NCBI RefSeq assembly: GCF_013403865.1
Contig: NZ_JABFDK010000001.1
Coordinates: 744,001 to 808,000 of the forward strand
DNA length: 64,000 bases
Direction of reading: 5' to 3'
Source: Winogradskyella costae
GTDB taxonomy: Bacteria; Bacteroidota; Bacteroidia; Flavobacteriales; Flavobacteriaceae
Part shown: positions 36,560 through 45,019 of the stretch, in pieces
Position numbering within the stretch: the first letter of the stretch is position 1
How the letters are laid out: each line of letters starts with the position of its first letter
Program-made: the position numbers and the translations under genes
Notes under the pieces: generated by a model
Told to the model about the DNA's origin: nothing
Databases searched by the model: none
The model's input: only the letters and a program-made list of their open reading frames with translations

Positions 36560-36646
36560 ATTCTTGCTATTAATTCAACAATAACTTAATAAGGGATTAA
36601 TTAACTCTTGCTGACAGGTGTAAATATATTGAACGTATTTAACTTT

Positions 36647-36687
36647 TTGCTGTGGAAAAACCATACACTTGCTGTGGAAAAACCGTA
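36647..36687. repeat. 19-bp tandem direct repeat, 22-bp period
   Basis: TTGCTGTGGAAAAACCATA (36647-36665) and TTGCTGTGGAAAAACCGTA (36669-36687) differ at one base. The 22-bp period is two helical turns, as for a protein-binding site. It sits between convergent genes, so it is not an obvious promoter element. Confidence 0.6.
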
Positions 36688-36755
36688 AACCCATTATTCA
36701 CGGTGGTTTCAAACGCTTCAAAAACAGTATAAAATCTTCTTTTTCTAATCTTTTT

Positions 36756-37424
36756 CTACAAATACCCTTTTTCTCGGGCTTCTTTTAGCAAAGTTTCATC
36801 CTTTCCATCGTCAACAGAAAATAAAATTTTGAGCTGTTTTTTTCGTTTTTCGATGCCACTTGTAGAAATGTCAATGTACTCACTTAGGCTTTTCGTTTTT
36901 ATGCCTTGAGATAATAGATGTAAGATTTTTCGATTTATATCATCAACATAGATATCACTCGATATTCTTTTTTTAGTATAGTTACTAACAGTACTACTAT
37001 AGTAAGGTGGAGATTTTAAAATTTGCTGAAAACCATCAGCTAATTCCATAGATGTTAAATCGCTTTTAATCAAAAACCCATGGGGATCTATCTCCTTTAT
37101 AATATTATGAATTCTGTACGTCTCATTAAACATAGTTAGGACTACAATCTTAGCTCTTGGCATTAAGCGTTTTGCTAACAATGCGAGATCTTCACCTGAC
37201 GTATATTTACCATCCTCTGAGCCTGGTAAACTAATATCAAAAAAGCAAACTTGGTATGGGTATTTTTTTGACGCACGCTCTATCATAGCTACAGCCGTAT
37301 CACAATTATTAGCCGTATCTATATATAACGTTTGATCGTCTTGTTTTGTAGCCATTAACACATTTTGGTAGCCTTCGATAATAATTGGATGATCGTCTAC
37401 CATTAAAATTTTGATGTGCTCCAT
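36756..37424 (-). CDS. LuxR/NarL-type response regulator
   Basis: 222 residues. The receiver spans residues 1-140, with D63 in CFFDISLPG as phosphoacceptor and the lysine in FLIKSDL; a C-terminal helix-turn-helix follows (about 158-215, RKILHLLSQGIKTKSLSEYID). The HTH is shorter and less canonical than in NarL. It lies 6 bp after the sensor kinase gene and so is its cognate regulator. Target genes cannot be named. Confidence 0.8.
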   Translation of the reverse strand: MEHIKILMVDDHPIIIEGYQNVLMATKQDDQTLYIDTANNCDTAVAMIERASKKYPYQVCFFDISLPGSEDGKYTSGEDLALLAKRLMPRAKIVVLTMFNETYRIHNIIKEIDPHGFLIKSDLTSMELADGFQQILKSPPYYSSTVSNYTKKRISSDIYVDDINRKILHLLSQGIKTKSLSEYIDISTSGIEKRKKQLKILFSVDDGKDETLLKEAREKGYL

Positions 37425-37430
37425 GTGAAA

Positions 37431-39458
37431 TTAGTTTGTATAAGGAATTTTGACATTAACTGTTGTACCAATACCGGATTGCGACGTAAATTTTATGGTC
37501 CCATTGAGATCACTCACTCGAGAATTCATATTTTTTAAACCTATGCCTTTTTTGTTTTTTGAAGTATCAAAGCCAGAGCCATCGTCCACAATATCTAAGC
37601 AAATTAAGTCTTTTTCTAATGAAATACAAATTGTAATACCTTTGGCATTTGCATGTTTATATATGTTCTGCATAGACTCTTGAATGATGCGATAAATATT
37701 TATTTTTATTTTATTCGAGACTAAATCCCAATGAATATCTTCAGTGTAATCAAATTCATATTCTAAATTATAAGCTTGAGTTTGATTTTCAATGAGTTCA
37801 GTTACGATATCTATAAAGCTCGACCCTGAAACAAAGTCCGTATTTAATTCGTGTGAGATTTTCCGAATGTCGTGTTCAATAGTTTTAAGCTGACTAATAT
37901 ATTTTGCCCGCGTCATCATCGCCTCTTTTCCTTCATTAAAATTGATACTATCTAAGCTTAATCGCACTCCGAAAAGCCCTCCTAAAACACCATCATGCAA
38001 TTCTTTTGAGACTCTTGTTTTTTCCTTAGCCCTAGCTTCATCTACTTTATCCTGCTGCCCTAGCATTAGGTTATAGATATCTTCGTTTGCTTTTTGCTGC
38101 ACTTGTATTAACTTTAACTTTCTGTTCTTTGCCCGTTGAGAAATTAAGACGTAAACTAATATGGCAGTACCTAAAAGACCAATAGATAAGATTAATAAAT
38201 AGAGATTCTCTTTAGATATTTGTTTATTTTCCGCTACTAATTGATCGGTTTCAAGTTCAATTCTCGCATATTTATTTCTAACGTTTCGCTCTACATATAA
38301 CAAACTATCCGTAAGTTTTATATGGTCTCTTAAATAGCTTTTACCTTCATCTCCTTCTTTTAATTCAGAAAGCAGAATCATAGATTCTAATAATATATCG
38401 GTTGACGATATTTTCTTTGCTAATTTATAAGCATTAACCGTATATTTTAAAGTGGAATCTTTAACCTCTAAATGCTTATAATACTTTGATAAATCTATTG
38501 TTACGGCAAGTTTAGTAACATCGTCATTAAGGTTGTTACTTATCCTATACGCCTCATAAAACATGTCACTTATTTCATCATAATCTTTATGCCCAGCTAA
38601 TACTTTAGCATAAGCAAGATTATCAATTATTAATGGATAAAATGTAGCATCTTTTTCCTGGTAAACTGGTCGTAATTCAGTTAAATCATCAAAAACTTCA
38701 ATAGCCTTTTCATAATTATGTAATTCGATATAAACATTAGCCTGATTATGAAGTGAAATAATTTCGTTAAATGCACCATCCTGCATACTATTAGCTATCG
38801 TGAGAGCTTTACTATGATATTCTAAGGCTTCATTATAGCGTCCTAACTTACTTGATAATTTTCCTAGCAGATCATTAACACTCCAGATATCATCCCTAAT
38901 GGACTCCGTTTTTGGTAAGGTATTGAATAATTTTAATGCTTTAATAGCATTCTCTTCACTACTTATATAGACTTTATCTTTAATCTGAATAGTAGCTATA
39001 TAATAGTATATCGTTGCTACTAATTCTGTATCCTCTAATTGATCATAATATTTTAATGCTCCTCGATAATAAAAATAAGCGCTATCATATTGAACATCAT
39101 AAACATGCTTTGCAATACCTATATTGAGATTAGCTACAGCTATTGCTAAGGTATCAGATAACTTATAAGCAAGATCTAAATTTATTTTATTTTGTTTTTT
39201 CCATTGATCGGTCTCACCCAATACATCATACAATATACCTAAACTTCTTCCACTTTTAAGAACTGTGCTATCTTGAGAAGTTTTCCGTGATAGCTCAATA
39301 GCTTTTTTAGCATATACAATCCTTAAACTATCAGATAAATCAGCATCAAACGTTAAACTTCTTAACTTAAAAATACTATCAAATTGTATAGAATCGTGAT
39401 TTTGAGAAAATGCGTTTCCAAACAAGAATAAACAAATTAAACCAAGGCAAATACGCAT
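37431..39458 (-). CDS. TPR-containing histidine kinase (HisKA_3 type)
   Basis: 675 residues: signal peptide (LGLICLFLFGNAFSQ), a periplasmic TPR array (about 30-390), one transmembrane helix (about 420-440, YLLILSIGLLGTAILVYVLI), a coiled coil and a NarX-type kinase. The phospho-site lies in KELHDGVLGGLFGVRLSL, and the ATPase has NIYRIIQESMQNIYKHA and GIGLKNMNSRV. Such TPR kinases in Bacteroidota usually pair with a LuxR/LytTR regulator, here the gene 6 bp downstream. Ligand unknown. Confidence 0.85.
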   Translation of the reverse strand: MRICLGLICLFLFGNAFSQNHDSIQFDSIFKLRSLTFDADLSDSLRIVYAKKAIELSRKTSQDSTVLKSGRSLGILYDVLGETDQWKKQNKINLDLAYKLSDTLAIAVANLNIGIAKHVYDVQYDSAYFYYRGALKYYDQLEDTELVATIYYYIATIQIKDKVYISSEENAIKALKLFNTLPKTESIRDDIWSVNDLLGKLSSKLGRYNEALEYHSKALTIANSMQDGAFNEIISLHNQANVYIELHNYEKAIEVFDDLTELRPVYQEKDATFYPLIIDNLAYAKVLAGHKDYDEISDMFYEAYRISNNLNDDVTKLAVTIDLSKYYKHLEVKDSTLKYTVNAYKLAKKISSTDILLESMILLSELKEGDEGKSYLRDHIKLTDSLLYVERNVRNKYARIELETDQLVAENKQISKENLYLLILSIGLLGTAILVYVLISQRAKNRKLKLIQVQQKANEDIYNLMLGQQDKVDEARAKEKTRVSKELHDGVLGGLFGVRLSLDSINFNEGKEAMMTRAKYISQLKTIEHDIRKISHELNTDFVSGSSFIDIVTELIENQTQAYNLEYEFDYTEDIHWDLVSNKIKINIYRIIQESMQNIYKHANAKGITICISLEKDLICLDIVDDGSGFDTSKNKKGIGLKNMNSRVSDLNGTIKFTSQSGIGTTVNVKIPYTN

Positions 39459-39543
39459 CTAAACGAATTAAATAATTAATCAAATATATACTAAAATATC
39501 AAAACTATATTTTAATTATCATTTGGATTTAGACTAACGCAAA

Positions 39544-39566
39544 AAGCCCACTCAATGAGTGGACTT
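39544..39566 (-). terminator. Terminator of the small secreted peptide gene
   Basis: AAG-C-CCACTC-AAT-GAGTGG-A-CTT, a hairpin with one C/A mismatch, followed on the minus strand by a T-run. It lies 27 bp after the stop codon at 39593. Confidence 0.7.
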
Positions 39567-39592
39567 GTAATTAATAGCAAATAAATTCTATA

Positions 39593-39766
39593 CTATCCTT
39601 GTGTTTTTAATTTTATCTTGGTCTTAGTATGCGCCATTAGGTCATAACTAGTTGTTTCTTTGTAAGTAGGTTCTTCATCATTAACTGCAACCTTGTCTGA
39701 TTGGATTCCAGATACCGTTAATAATGAGACAGCTAGTAATGCAAAAGTAATTTTTAGGGTTTTCAT
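39593..39766 (-). CDS. Small secreted peptide (57 residues)
   Basis: 57 residues, read by hand: MKTLKITFALLAVSLLTVSG then a short hydrophilic tail rich in acidic and threonine residues, ending KIKLKTQG. The first 20 residues look like a cleavable signal peptide. Support for a real gene: a perfect -7 box TAGGTTTG upstream (39863-39870) and a terminator 27 bp downstream. No homologue is recognised; short signal-peptide proteins of this type are common but uncharacterised in the family. It follows the kinase gene's promoter region on the same strand. Confidence 0.6.
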   Translation of the reverse strand: MKTLKITFALLAVSLLTVSGIQSDKVAVNDEEPTYKETTSYDLMAHTKTKIKLKTQG

Positions 39767-39862
39767 AAGTATTATATTTAGGGTTAAAATTAGTCAATAT
39801 CAAAATCGGTAACGCTAAGCGATACACTGAGGGAAGGGAATGGATTTTTAACTATTTTAGGG

Positions 39863-39870
39863 CAAACCTA
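39863..39870 (-). promoter_or_regulatory. -7 box of the small secreted peptide gene
   Basis: TAGGTTTG on the minus strand, 96 bp before the start; another perfect TATATTTG lies at 39981-39988 on the same strand. Confidence 0.4.
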
Positions 39871-39988
39871 AAACACTACTAAAACTTAAAACGAGGGACG
39901 TTTTTTAGACAATTAAATGCCCATAGTAAAATGAATTAAAATTTCTCTTTTTAAGCGTTTTCAAAACCTAATCAGAGCTGCAAATATA

Positions 39989-40722
39989 AAAGTATTTTTC
40001 AATATTCCTAAGGATTCTTCGATTAAATGTGTTTTTTATGGGGTGAAGCGCAAAAACGATGTTCATAACCTGTTGAAAACTTGAGATATAATTACCAATA
40101 TCGCTTTATTTAATTATATAGTATTTCATTTTAAAACAGATCGATTAAAGCATAAAAAAAGGGTAACAATTTCTTGTCACCTCTTTTTTTTTTGTTGATT
40201 AATAGCTCCTATAAGACACCAACTTTTTAAGGAAGTCACATGCGTTCTCAATAGATGAATTCCTTAAAATAAAGAAGCATCTCAATCTTTTTAATTAGAC
40301 AGAAAAGAAAGCTTTTTAATAGCACACCTCAACAAGAACATCCAATAAAAATACCGTTGCAGTTTATTAACCTCATGTCGCTTTAACTTTATCACTTTCT
40401 TTTATAATAGCTCCAATTAAAACCAAAAATAAACTTAATTCAGTCACCCATCTGAAATCACCATTATGAACAACAACAATAATAGAATCCTCCTTACACA
40501 TACAGACCATTTCACAATTAAGATTTTACCAATCCAAAGAAAAACGAAATCTATTGAAACGACATTAAATTGAGGGCCGAAAAAGTAATTTTGAGCGTGA
40601 TTACTATATACATTTAGAATTTTTAAAGCAAAGATTTACAACATATAATCAATGCTCATTTAAGTGAAGATATAATTTCCGTATTTCAAAATTTCAACCA
40701 TTATTAAAATACCTATTCAATA
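39989..40722. other. Gene-poor stretch with hairpin and degenerate repeat
   Basis: No convincing gene is seen. A hairpin at 40161-40193 (GGTAACAA-TTTC-TTGTCACC, one mismatch, then a T-run) could terminate plus-strand transcripts. A sequence of about 70 bp around 40278-40348 is similar to one at 41003-41073 (roughly 70 percent by eye), suggesting an old duplication flanking the small ORF at 40723. Confidence 0.4.
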
Positions 40723-40902
40723 ATGCCTTATCACCATTTGAAACTTCTGTTTTACGTTATTACATTTATAAATGGAATGTACATATATACTATTTATAGA
40801 AATAAGATATCCAAAGATGACGAACCCGAAGTTACACTTGAAGTTTTAAGAAACGATCAGGCCGTCTTAACAGAGGACGGTAAATTAACGTCTAAAAGCT
40901 AA
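40723..40902 (+). CDS. Small predicted membrane protein (59 residues)
   Basis: 59 residues read by hand: MPYHHLKLLFYVITFINGMY, one hydrophobic segment (about residues 6-24), then an acidic cytosolic or periplasmic tail including DDEPEVTLEVLRNDQAVLTE. Codon use looks like the neighbouring genes and the acidic tail is protein-like, but no clear -7 box or terminator is seen and no homologue is recognised. It may be a remnant. It lies in the 1.4-kb stretch with few other features. Confidence 0.4.
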   Translation: MPYHHLKLLFYVITFINGMYIYTIYRNKISKDDEPEVTLEVLRNDQAVLTEDGKLTSKS

Positions 40903-41130
40903 ATAAAGCAACAAATTAAGAATAGACTTAAATCCCATAGGTCTTTCTCTTTTAGAAAAAAGAATACCCTTACTCAAACATCTTAAAAAGGCTCTAAAAC
41001 AAAAAAGCATCCCGATCTTCTTATTCAGAAAGAAAGGAAAGCTTCTCATTGGTAAGAACTCAACAACAATGAGTTTCTCACAACTACTCTAGGATCTCTC
41101 CTAGAACAACACAACGTCTTTATGTCGCTA

Positions 41131-41157
41131 AAAAAAAGCCTCAATTTCTTGAAGCTT
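41131..41157 (-). terminator. Terminator of tRNA-Asp
   Basis: AAGC-C-TCAA-TTTC-TTGA-A-GCTT hairpin at 41136-41157, with a T-run on the minus strand from 41131. It lies 16 bp after the tRNA 3' end. A second perfect hairpin, TCTAGGA-TCTC-TCCTAGA, lies at 41088-41105. Confidence 0.6.
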
Positions 41158-41172
41158 CTTTTGCAATTTTAG

Positions 41173-41246
41173 CGGTCTGGACGGGACTCGAACCCGCGAC
41201 CTTCGCCGTGACAGGGCGACATTCTAACCAACTGAACTACCAGACC
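41173..41246 (-). tRNA. tRNA-Asp (anticodon GTC)
   Basis: 74 nt. The acceptor arms GGTCTGG and CCAGACC pair perfectly. The anticodon stem TCGCC/GGCGA encloses the loop CTGTCAC with anticodon GTC at plus-strand 41210-41212. The T arm contains GGTTCGAGTCC. CCA is not encoded. A terminator follows at 41131-41157. Confidence 0.96.
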
Positions 41247-41322
41247 GTTGCTTAATTGCGAGTGCAAATATACACCGCATTTTCAATTCCACAAACAAAA
41301 AACAAAAAAAATAATAAATAAA

Positions 41323-42252
41323 TTAAATAAATTTTTGTCGCTCTATCATATAGGTGGTTAATATACTATTAAATCCAGCCTTAATATCGGCTTCCACATA
41401 CTTAATTCGGTATTGACCACACCTTAATTTTAAGTCCGTAAAATACTCTTTAACAGCTTTTTCGTAAGTAGTCTTCACATTATCCGCATATAAATTAATA
41501 TGATCTCCGGTCTCCACATCTATAAAACGCTTGGGTCTATTATCAAAATCAAATGACAACTCTTTTTCTTTGTCAAAAACATGAAATAAGACCACTTCAT
41601 GCTTATTATGCTTTAAATGTCGCAACGCTTCAAACAGTTTTTCATCGTCTTCTGACGTTTGAAACATATCCGTAAACACAAAAATCAAAGATCGACGATG
41701 AATTTTTTCTGCAATCTGATGCAAATACCGATACGTTTCTGTTGTTTTTGTTTCTGGTTTAGAAACTACAGCATCACTCAGTTTATGCAATAACATCTGG
41801 TGATGACGCTCACTACCTTTTTCTGGGGAATAAAAATCATAGTTATCGCTATAAATACTTAAGCCTACAGCATCGCGTTGCTTTTTAAGAATATGCATTA
41901 GGGATGCACTCGCTAAAGCTGAAAAGGCAACTTTATTAAGATGATCTATAGAAGCCCCAGCCAATTCAGGATAATGCATAGAACTGCTATTGTCCAAAAT
42001 AATATGACAGCGTAAATTAGTTTCCTCATCATAACGTTTCGTATACAAACGATCTGTTTTGGCATAGAGTTTCCAATCAATATGCTTAGTGCTTTCCCCT
42101 GGATTATAAATTTTATGCTCAGCAAATTCTGCCGAAAATCCATGAAACGGACTTTTATGCATACCGGCAATAAAGCCTTCAACGACTTGCTTCGCTAATA
42201 ATTCGAGATTTTTAAAACCTCCTGTTTTATTGAGTTCTTGTTGTAAATCCAT
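41323..42252 (-). CDS. DUF58 protein with vWA-like fold
   Basis: 309 residues. The DUF58 signature is present: EFAEHKIYNPGESTKHIDW then RLYTKRYDEETN, and a vWA-like MIDAS motif D-x-S-x-S in LDNSSSMHYPE. These proteins usually act with MoxR ATPases and Bat proteins in envelope stress or metal insertion. Neither a MoxR gene nor Bat genes follow in this window, so the usual operon is split or incomplete here. Cytoplasmic, no signal peptide. Confidence 0.85.
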   Translation of the reverse strand: MDLQQELNKTGGFKNLELLAKQVVEGFIAGMHKSPFHGFSAEFAEHKIYNPGESTKHIDWKLYAKTDRLYTKRYDEETNLRCHIILDNSSSMHYPELAGASIDHLNKVAFSALASASLMHILKKQRDAVGLSIYSDNYDFYSPEKGSERHHQMLLHKLSDAVVSKPETKTTETYRYLHQIAEKIHRRSLIFVFTDMFQTSEDDEKLFEALRHLKHNKHEVVLFHVFDKEKELSFDFDNRPKRFIDVETGDHINLYADNVKTTYEKAVKEYFTDLKLRCGQYRIKYVEADIKAGFNSILTTYMIERQKFI

Positions 42253-42268
42253 CAGTTACCGAAACTAA

Positions 42269-42297
42269 AAAAGGTTTGCCGTATAGGCAAACCTTTT
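42269..42297 (-). terminator. Terminator of trxA
   Basis: AAAAGGTTTGCC-GTATA-GGCAAACCTTTT, a perfect 12-bp stem ending 22 bp after the trxA stop, with an A-run (T-run on the minus strand) beside it. Confidence 0.9.
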
Positions 42298-42319
42298 ATC
42301 ATTTCTTTTAGAGTATTGA

Positions 42320-42637
42320 CTACAAAAGGGCGTCGATAGCGTCTGAGTATGCTTTTTTAGGAGCAACACCAACTTGGCGACCTACAACTTCACCACCTTG
42401 AAAAACCAAAACAGTAGGGATATTTCTAACACCATATTTAGCAGCGAATTCTTGATTTGCATCAACATCTACCTTACCAACTACAGCTTTACCTTCATAT
42501 TCTGTGCTAATTTCGTCAATGATTGGTCCAACCATACGACAAGGTCCACACCATGCAGCCCAAAAATCAACTACTACAGGCTTATCACTCTTTAATACTG
42601 TCTCTTCAAAATTTGCATCTGTTATTTCTAATGCCAT
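42320..42637 (-). CDS. trxA: Thioredoxin TrxA
   Basis: 105 residues, the full family length. The active site is WCGPC in VDFWAAWCGPCRMVGP, followed by KVDVDANQEFAAKYGVRNIPT with the cis-proline loop. It is the general cytoplasmic disulfide reductant. Promoter -7 box TAATTTTG at 42698-42705, terminator at 42269-42297, so the gene is probably transcribed alone. Confidence 0.95.
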   Translation of the reverse strand: MALEITDANFEETVLKSDKPVVVDFWAAWCGPCRMVGPIIDEISTEYEGKAVVGKVDVDANQEFAAKYGVRNIPTVLVFQGGEVVGRQVGVAPKKAYSDAIDALL

Positions 42638-42697
42638 AATATTTATTTTTTAAATGTATTGTACTTTTCTTTTCTTTTCCATGTGCATATGGAATTA

Positions 42698-42705
42698 CAA
42701 AATTA
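42698..42705 (-). promoter_or_regulatory. -7 box of trxA
   Basis: TAATTTTG on the minus strand, a perfect TAnnTTTG, 60 bp before the start. Confidence 0.5.
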
Positions 42706-42769
42706 GTCAAAATATTCCGCAAACCTTACATAGCCTGTATATGTTTTGATTATAGCGATATAGATGGGT

Positions 42770-42885
42770 TATATGTATACTTCTGTTGGGCGCATAAACC
42801 AGGCTGTCCGTTGTATCTTTTTTGCTTTTTATTTCGACTTCGCTCAATAGCAAAACAAAAAAGGATGCCACTTCCATCCTTAGCG
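42770..42885 (-). ncRNA. Structured RNA candidate between trxA and the hydrolase gene
   Basis: On the minus strand a compact hairpin GGATG-GAAGTGG-CATCC is followed by CTTTTTTG, a variable loop and the matching CAAAAAAG, then GATACAACGGACAGCCTGG. The loop contains TTGAGCGAAGTCGAA, a form of a short palindromic repeat that also occurs at 53727-53746. A one-mismatch -7 box TGAATTTG lies at 42886-42893. I recall similar GGAT-hairpin/GGA-AGCC-GG sequences from other flavobacteria, which needs checking. The short ORF across this region is probably spurious. Confidence 0.4.
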
Positions 42886-42954
42886 CAAATTCAGGATAAC
42901 AACAAACCATTTAATTTAAACAAAACCTTCAGTACAATTCGCTTTTTCAATTCG

Positions 42955-43923
42955 TTATTCTATACCGTTCTTAAACAAAAATTCTAAAATAAGTTTGGCA
43001 ATGTCTCTCGTCTTTTCTTCTGCAGTAAAATGGCCTGCGTCTAACAAGTGTAACTCTGCATTTGGTAAATCTCTTAAATAAGCTTCGGCTCCTTTATAAT
43101 TGAATTTCAAGTCCTTTCTACCCCAAGCTATTAGGGTTTTTGGTTGGGTCTCTCTCAACATCTTCTGCCATTTTGGATACCGAATCAAATTGGTATTGTA
43201 ATCCTGAAATAACTGCACTTGAATTTCTCTGTCTTTTTGAGATCTTAAAAATGCTAAGTCGTGTGTCCAAGCATCCGGACTTTGAATGTTGATATTTGTA
43301 CTGTCTAAATCAAATAAATACTGCTTATTTATTATGGCATCTTCGCCTGTTAAGCTATATAAAAAATCATGCTTTACTTGAGAAGTATCCATTTGTGCCA
43401 TTCTAAAAAAATCGTGTCGCTTAGGCGTTAAACCATCTATATATGCATTCGCGTTTTGAACAATTAAAGCTTCAATCCGTTTTGGATTTTTCATCATCAT
43501 TCGGTATCCCACAGGAGCTCCAAAATCTTGCATGTACATTACGTAATTCTTAATTTGAAGTGTATTGATTAACTTCTCTGTATAATCCGCTAACACATCA
43601 AAAGTATATGTCGTTGTTGCTGGGTCTAAATGCGTGCTGTAGCCAGAACCCAAATTGTCTGGTGCAATAACATGATAATGCGTCGCCAACATAGGAATAA
43701 GATTTCTATACGAATGTGAAGACGAAGGATACCCATGGAGCAATACTATCGTCGGATTGCTTTTATCGCCTGCTTCTCTATAAAACAGTTTTACATTATC
43801 AATTTCCACATAATTATAAGTCGTTGCTGGTGGTAAAAAGAATTGTTTTTTAGTGTCTTCTGATCTACTCTGACAGCTAAATACGGTTAGTGAAACCAAT
43901 AAAATTATTGCAAATTGCTTCAT
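42955..43923 (-). CDS. Alpha/beta-hydrolase lipoprotein, haloalkane-dehalogenase-like (copy A)
   Basis: 322 residues. The lipoprotein signal peptide ends at C17 (LTVFSCQSR). The alpha/beta-hydrolase core has the oxyanion motif LLHGYPSSSHSYR, an Asp nucleophile D133 in MQDFGAPVG as in haloalkane dehalogenases and epoxide hydrolases, the acid in WGRKDLKF and the catalytic His in LDAGHF. A halide-stabilising pair cannot be confirmed by eye. It is separated by 9 bp from the paralogue upstream, forming a two-gene unit. Confidence 0.8.
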   Translation of the reverse strand: MKQFAIILLVSLTVFSCQSRSEDTKKQFFLPPATTYNYVEIDNVKLFYREAGDKSNPTIVLLHGYPSSSHSYRNLIPMLATHYHVIAPDNLGSGYSTHLDPATTTYTFDVLADYTEKLINTLQIKNYVMYMQDFGAPVGYRMMMKNPKRIEALIVQNANAYIDGLTPKRHDFFRMAQMDTSQVKHDFLYSLTGEDAIINKQYLFDLDSTNINIQSPDAWTHDLAFLRSQKDREIQVQLFQDYNTNLIRYPKWQKMLRETQPKTLIAWGRKDLKFNYKGAEAYLRDLPNAELHLLDAGHFTAEEKTRDIAKLILEFLFKNGIE

Positions 43924-43932
43924 TCTAGATAT

Positions 43933-44913
43933 TTATTTATTCTGATTTCTCATGAAGTTTCTAATGCTTTCAATTATAGCATCACCTTCTTCTTCTAACG
44001 CAAAATGACCGGTATCGTAAATGTTGTAATCTATGTTTTTTACGTCTTTTTTAAACGCTTCGGCACCACTTTCAGGAAAAAAAGCATCATTTTTCCCCCA
44101 CACGATTAATAATGGTGGTTGATTGTCTCTTAAATAGTCTTGCCATTTCGGGTATAATTTCACGTTATTTTGATAATCGTAAAACAAATCTAAATTTATG
44201 GCATGTGCGTTTGGTCTAGACAAACGTAAGAAATCTAAATTATAACTATCCGGATCTACAGTCTCAATATCTCTAACACCATGTGTGTATTGCCATTTTA
44301 ATCCTTCTAAAGAAAAAGCAGGTAATAACGCATCTTCGGTTTCTTTAGTTCTATTTTTCCAAAGTGCTCTTATTCCAGACCAAGCTTCACCTAAACCTTC
44401 TTCATAAGCATTTCCGTTTTGATTGATGATTGCTGTAATTCTTTCAGGATGTGCAGTCGCTAATCTAAAACCAATAGGAGCTCCATAATCTTGAATCATT
44501 ATCGCATAAGAATTAATCCCTTTTTGTTCTAAAAATGAATCAATAGTAACTGCAATATTATCAAATGTATAGGTAAACGTTTCCGCATCTGGAAAATCAC
44601 TATTACCAAAACCCGGATAATCAGGTGCAATTAAATGAAACTCGTTAGATAGTTGCGCTAATACTTTTCTGTATTGGTACGATGATGCCGGAAAACCATG
44701 TAGTAAAACGATGGTTGGATTTTTAGGATTACCAGCTTCTCTATAAGCTATGTTTATTCCGTTTACAGCTAATGTTTTATATTTTAATGTTGATTTTTCA
44801 CTTGGAACCTTGGATGTTATTGCTTTAGAAACACGATCTGTTTCTGATATTACGTCCTCTTTACAAGACATAAACAGTAAAACAATACTTAAGATTAGGA
44901 TTAAATTTTTCAT
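43933..44913 (-). CDS. Alpha/beta-hydrolase lipoprotein, haloalkane-dehalogenase-like (copy B)
   Basis: 326 residues, clearly paralogous to the gene at 42955-43923. The lipobox ends at C17 (LLFMSCKED). Catalytic features: LLHGFPASSYQYR, Asp nucleophile D142 in QDYGAPIGFR, WGKNDAFF and the His in YDTGHFALEE. The tandem arrangement suggests a local duplication followed by divergence. The promoter has a 17-bp palindrome across its -7 box. Location probably periplasmic face of a membrane; the substrate is unknown. Confidence 0.82.
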   Translation of the reverse strand: MKNLILILSIVLLFMSCKEDVISETDRVSKAITSKVPSEKSTLKYKTLAVNGINIAYREAGNPKNPTIVLLHGFPASSYQYRKVLAQLSNEFHLIAPDYPGFGNSDFPDAETFTYTFDNIAVTIDSFLEQKGINSYAIMIQDYGAPIGFRLATAHPERITAIINQNGNAYEEGLGEAWSGIRALWKNRTKETEDALLPAFSLEGLKWQYTHGVRDIETVDPDSYNLDFLRLSRPNAHAINLDLFYDYQNNVKLYPKWQDYLRDNQPPLLIVWGKNDAFFPESGAEAFKKDVKNIDYNIYDTGHFALEEEGDAIIESIRNFMRNQNK

Positions 44914-44934
44914 AGTTTGAATTCAAATTTAAAT

Positions 44935-44951
44935 CTCAAAATTATTTTGAG
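44935..44951. promoter_or_regulatory. Palindrome overlapping the hydrolase promoter
   Basis: CTCAAAAT-T-ATTTTGAG, perfect 8-bp arms, overlaps a perfect -7 box TAATTTTG (minus strand, 44937-44944). A second -7-type sequence TAAATTTG lies at 44924-44931. A bound repressor would block the promoter of the hydrolase pair. Confidence 0.5.
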
Positions 44952-44964
44952 ACTTATAAAGTAG

Positions 44965-44999
44965 AAAAGCCATAACCAAAATGAGATAAGGTTATGGCT
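44965..44999 (-). terminator. Terminator of the SDR gene
   Basis: AGCCATAACC and GGTTATGGCT form a perfect 10-bp stem with a 12-nt loop and a T-run on the minus strand, 20 bp after the SDR stop codon. It separates the SDR gene from the hydrolases. Confidence 0.85.
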
Positions 45000-45019
45000 C
45001 AATAATTATTTTTAGTTTT

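Noticed and set aside
40466..40573. 35-codon frame starting MNNNNNRILL
   Set aside because: Low-complexity start, no ribosome or promoter signal, and too short to support in AT-rich DNA.
42707..42910. Open frame of 67 codons on the minus strand
   Set aside because: It runs across the hairpin-rich RNA candidate and the palindromic repeat, and its sequence shows no protein-like pattern or signal peptide, so it is treated as chance.
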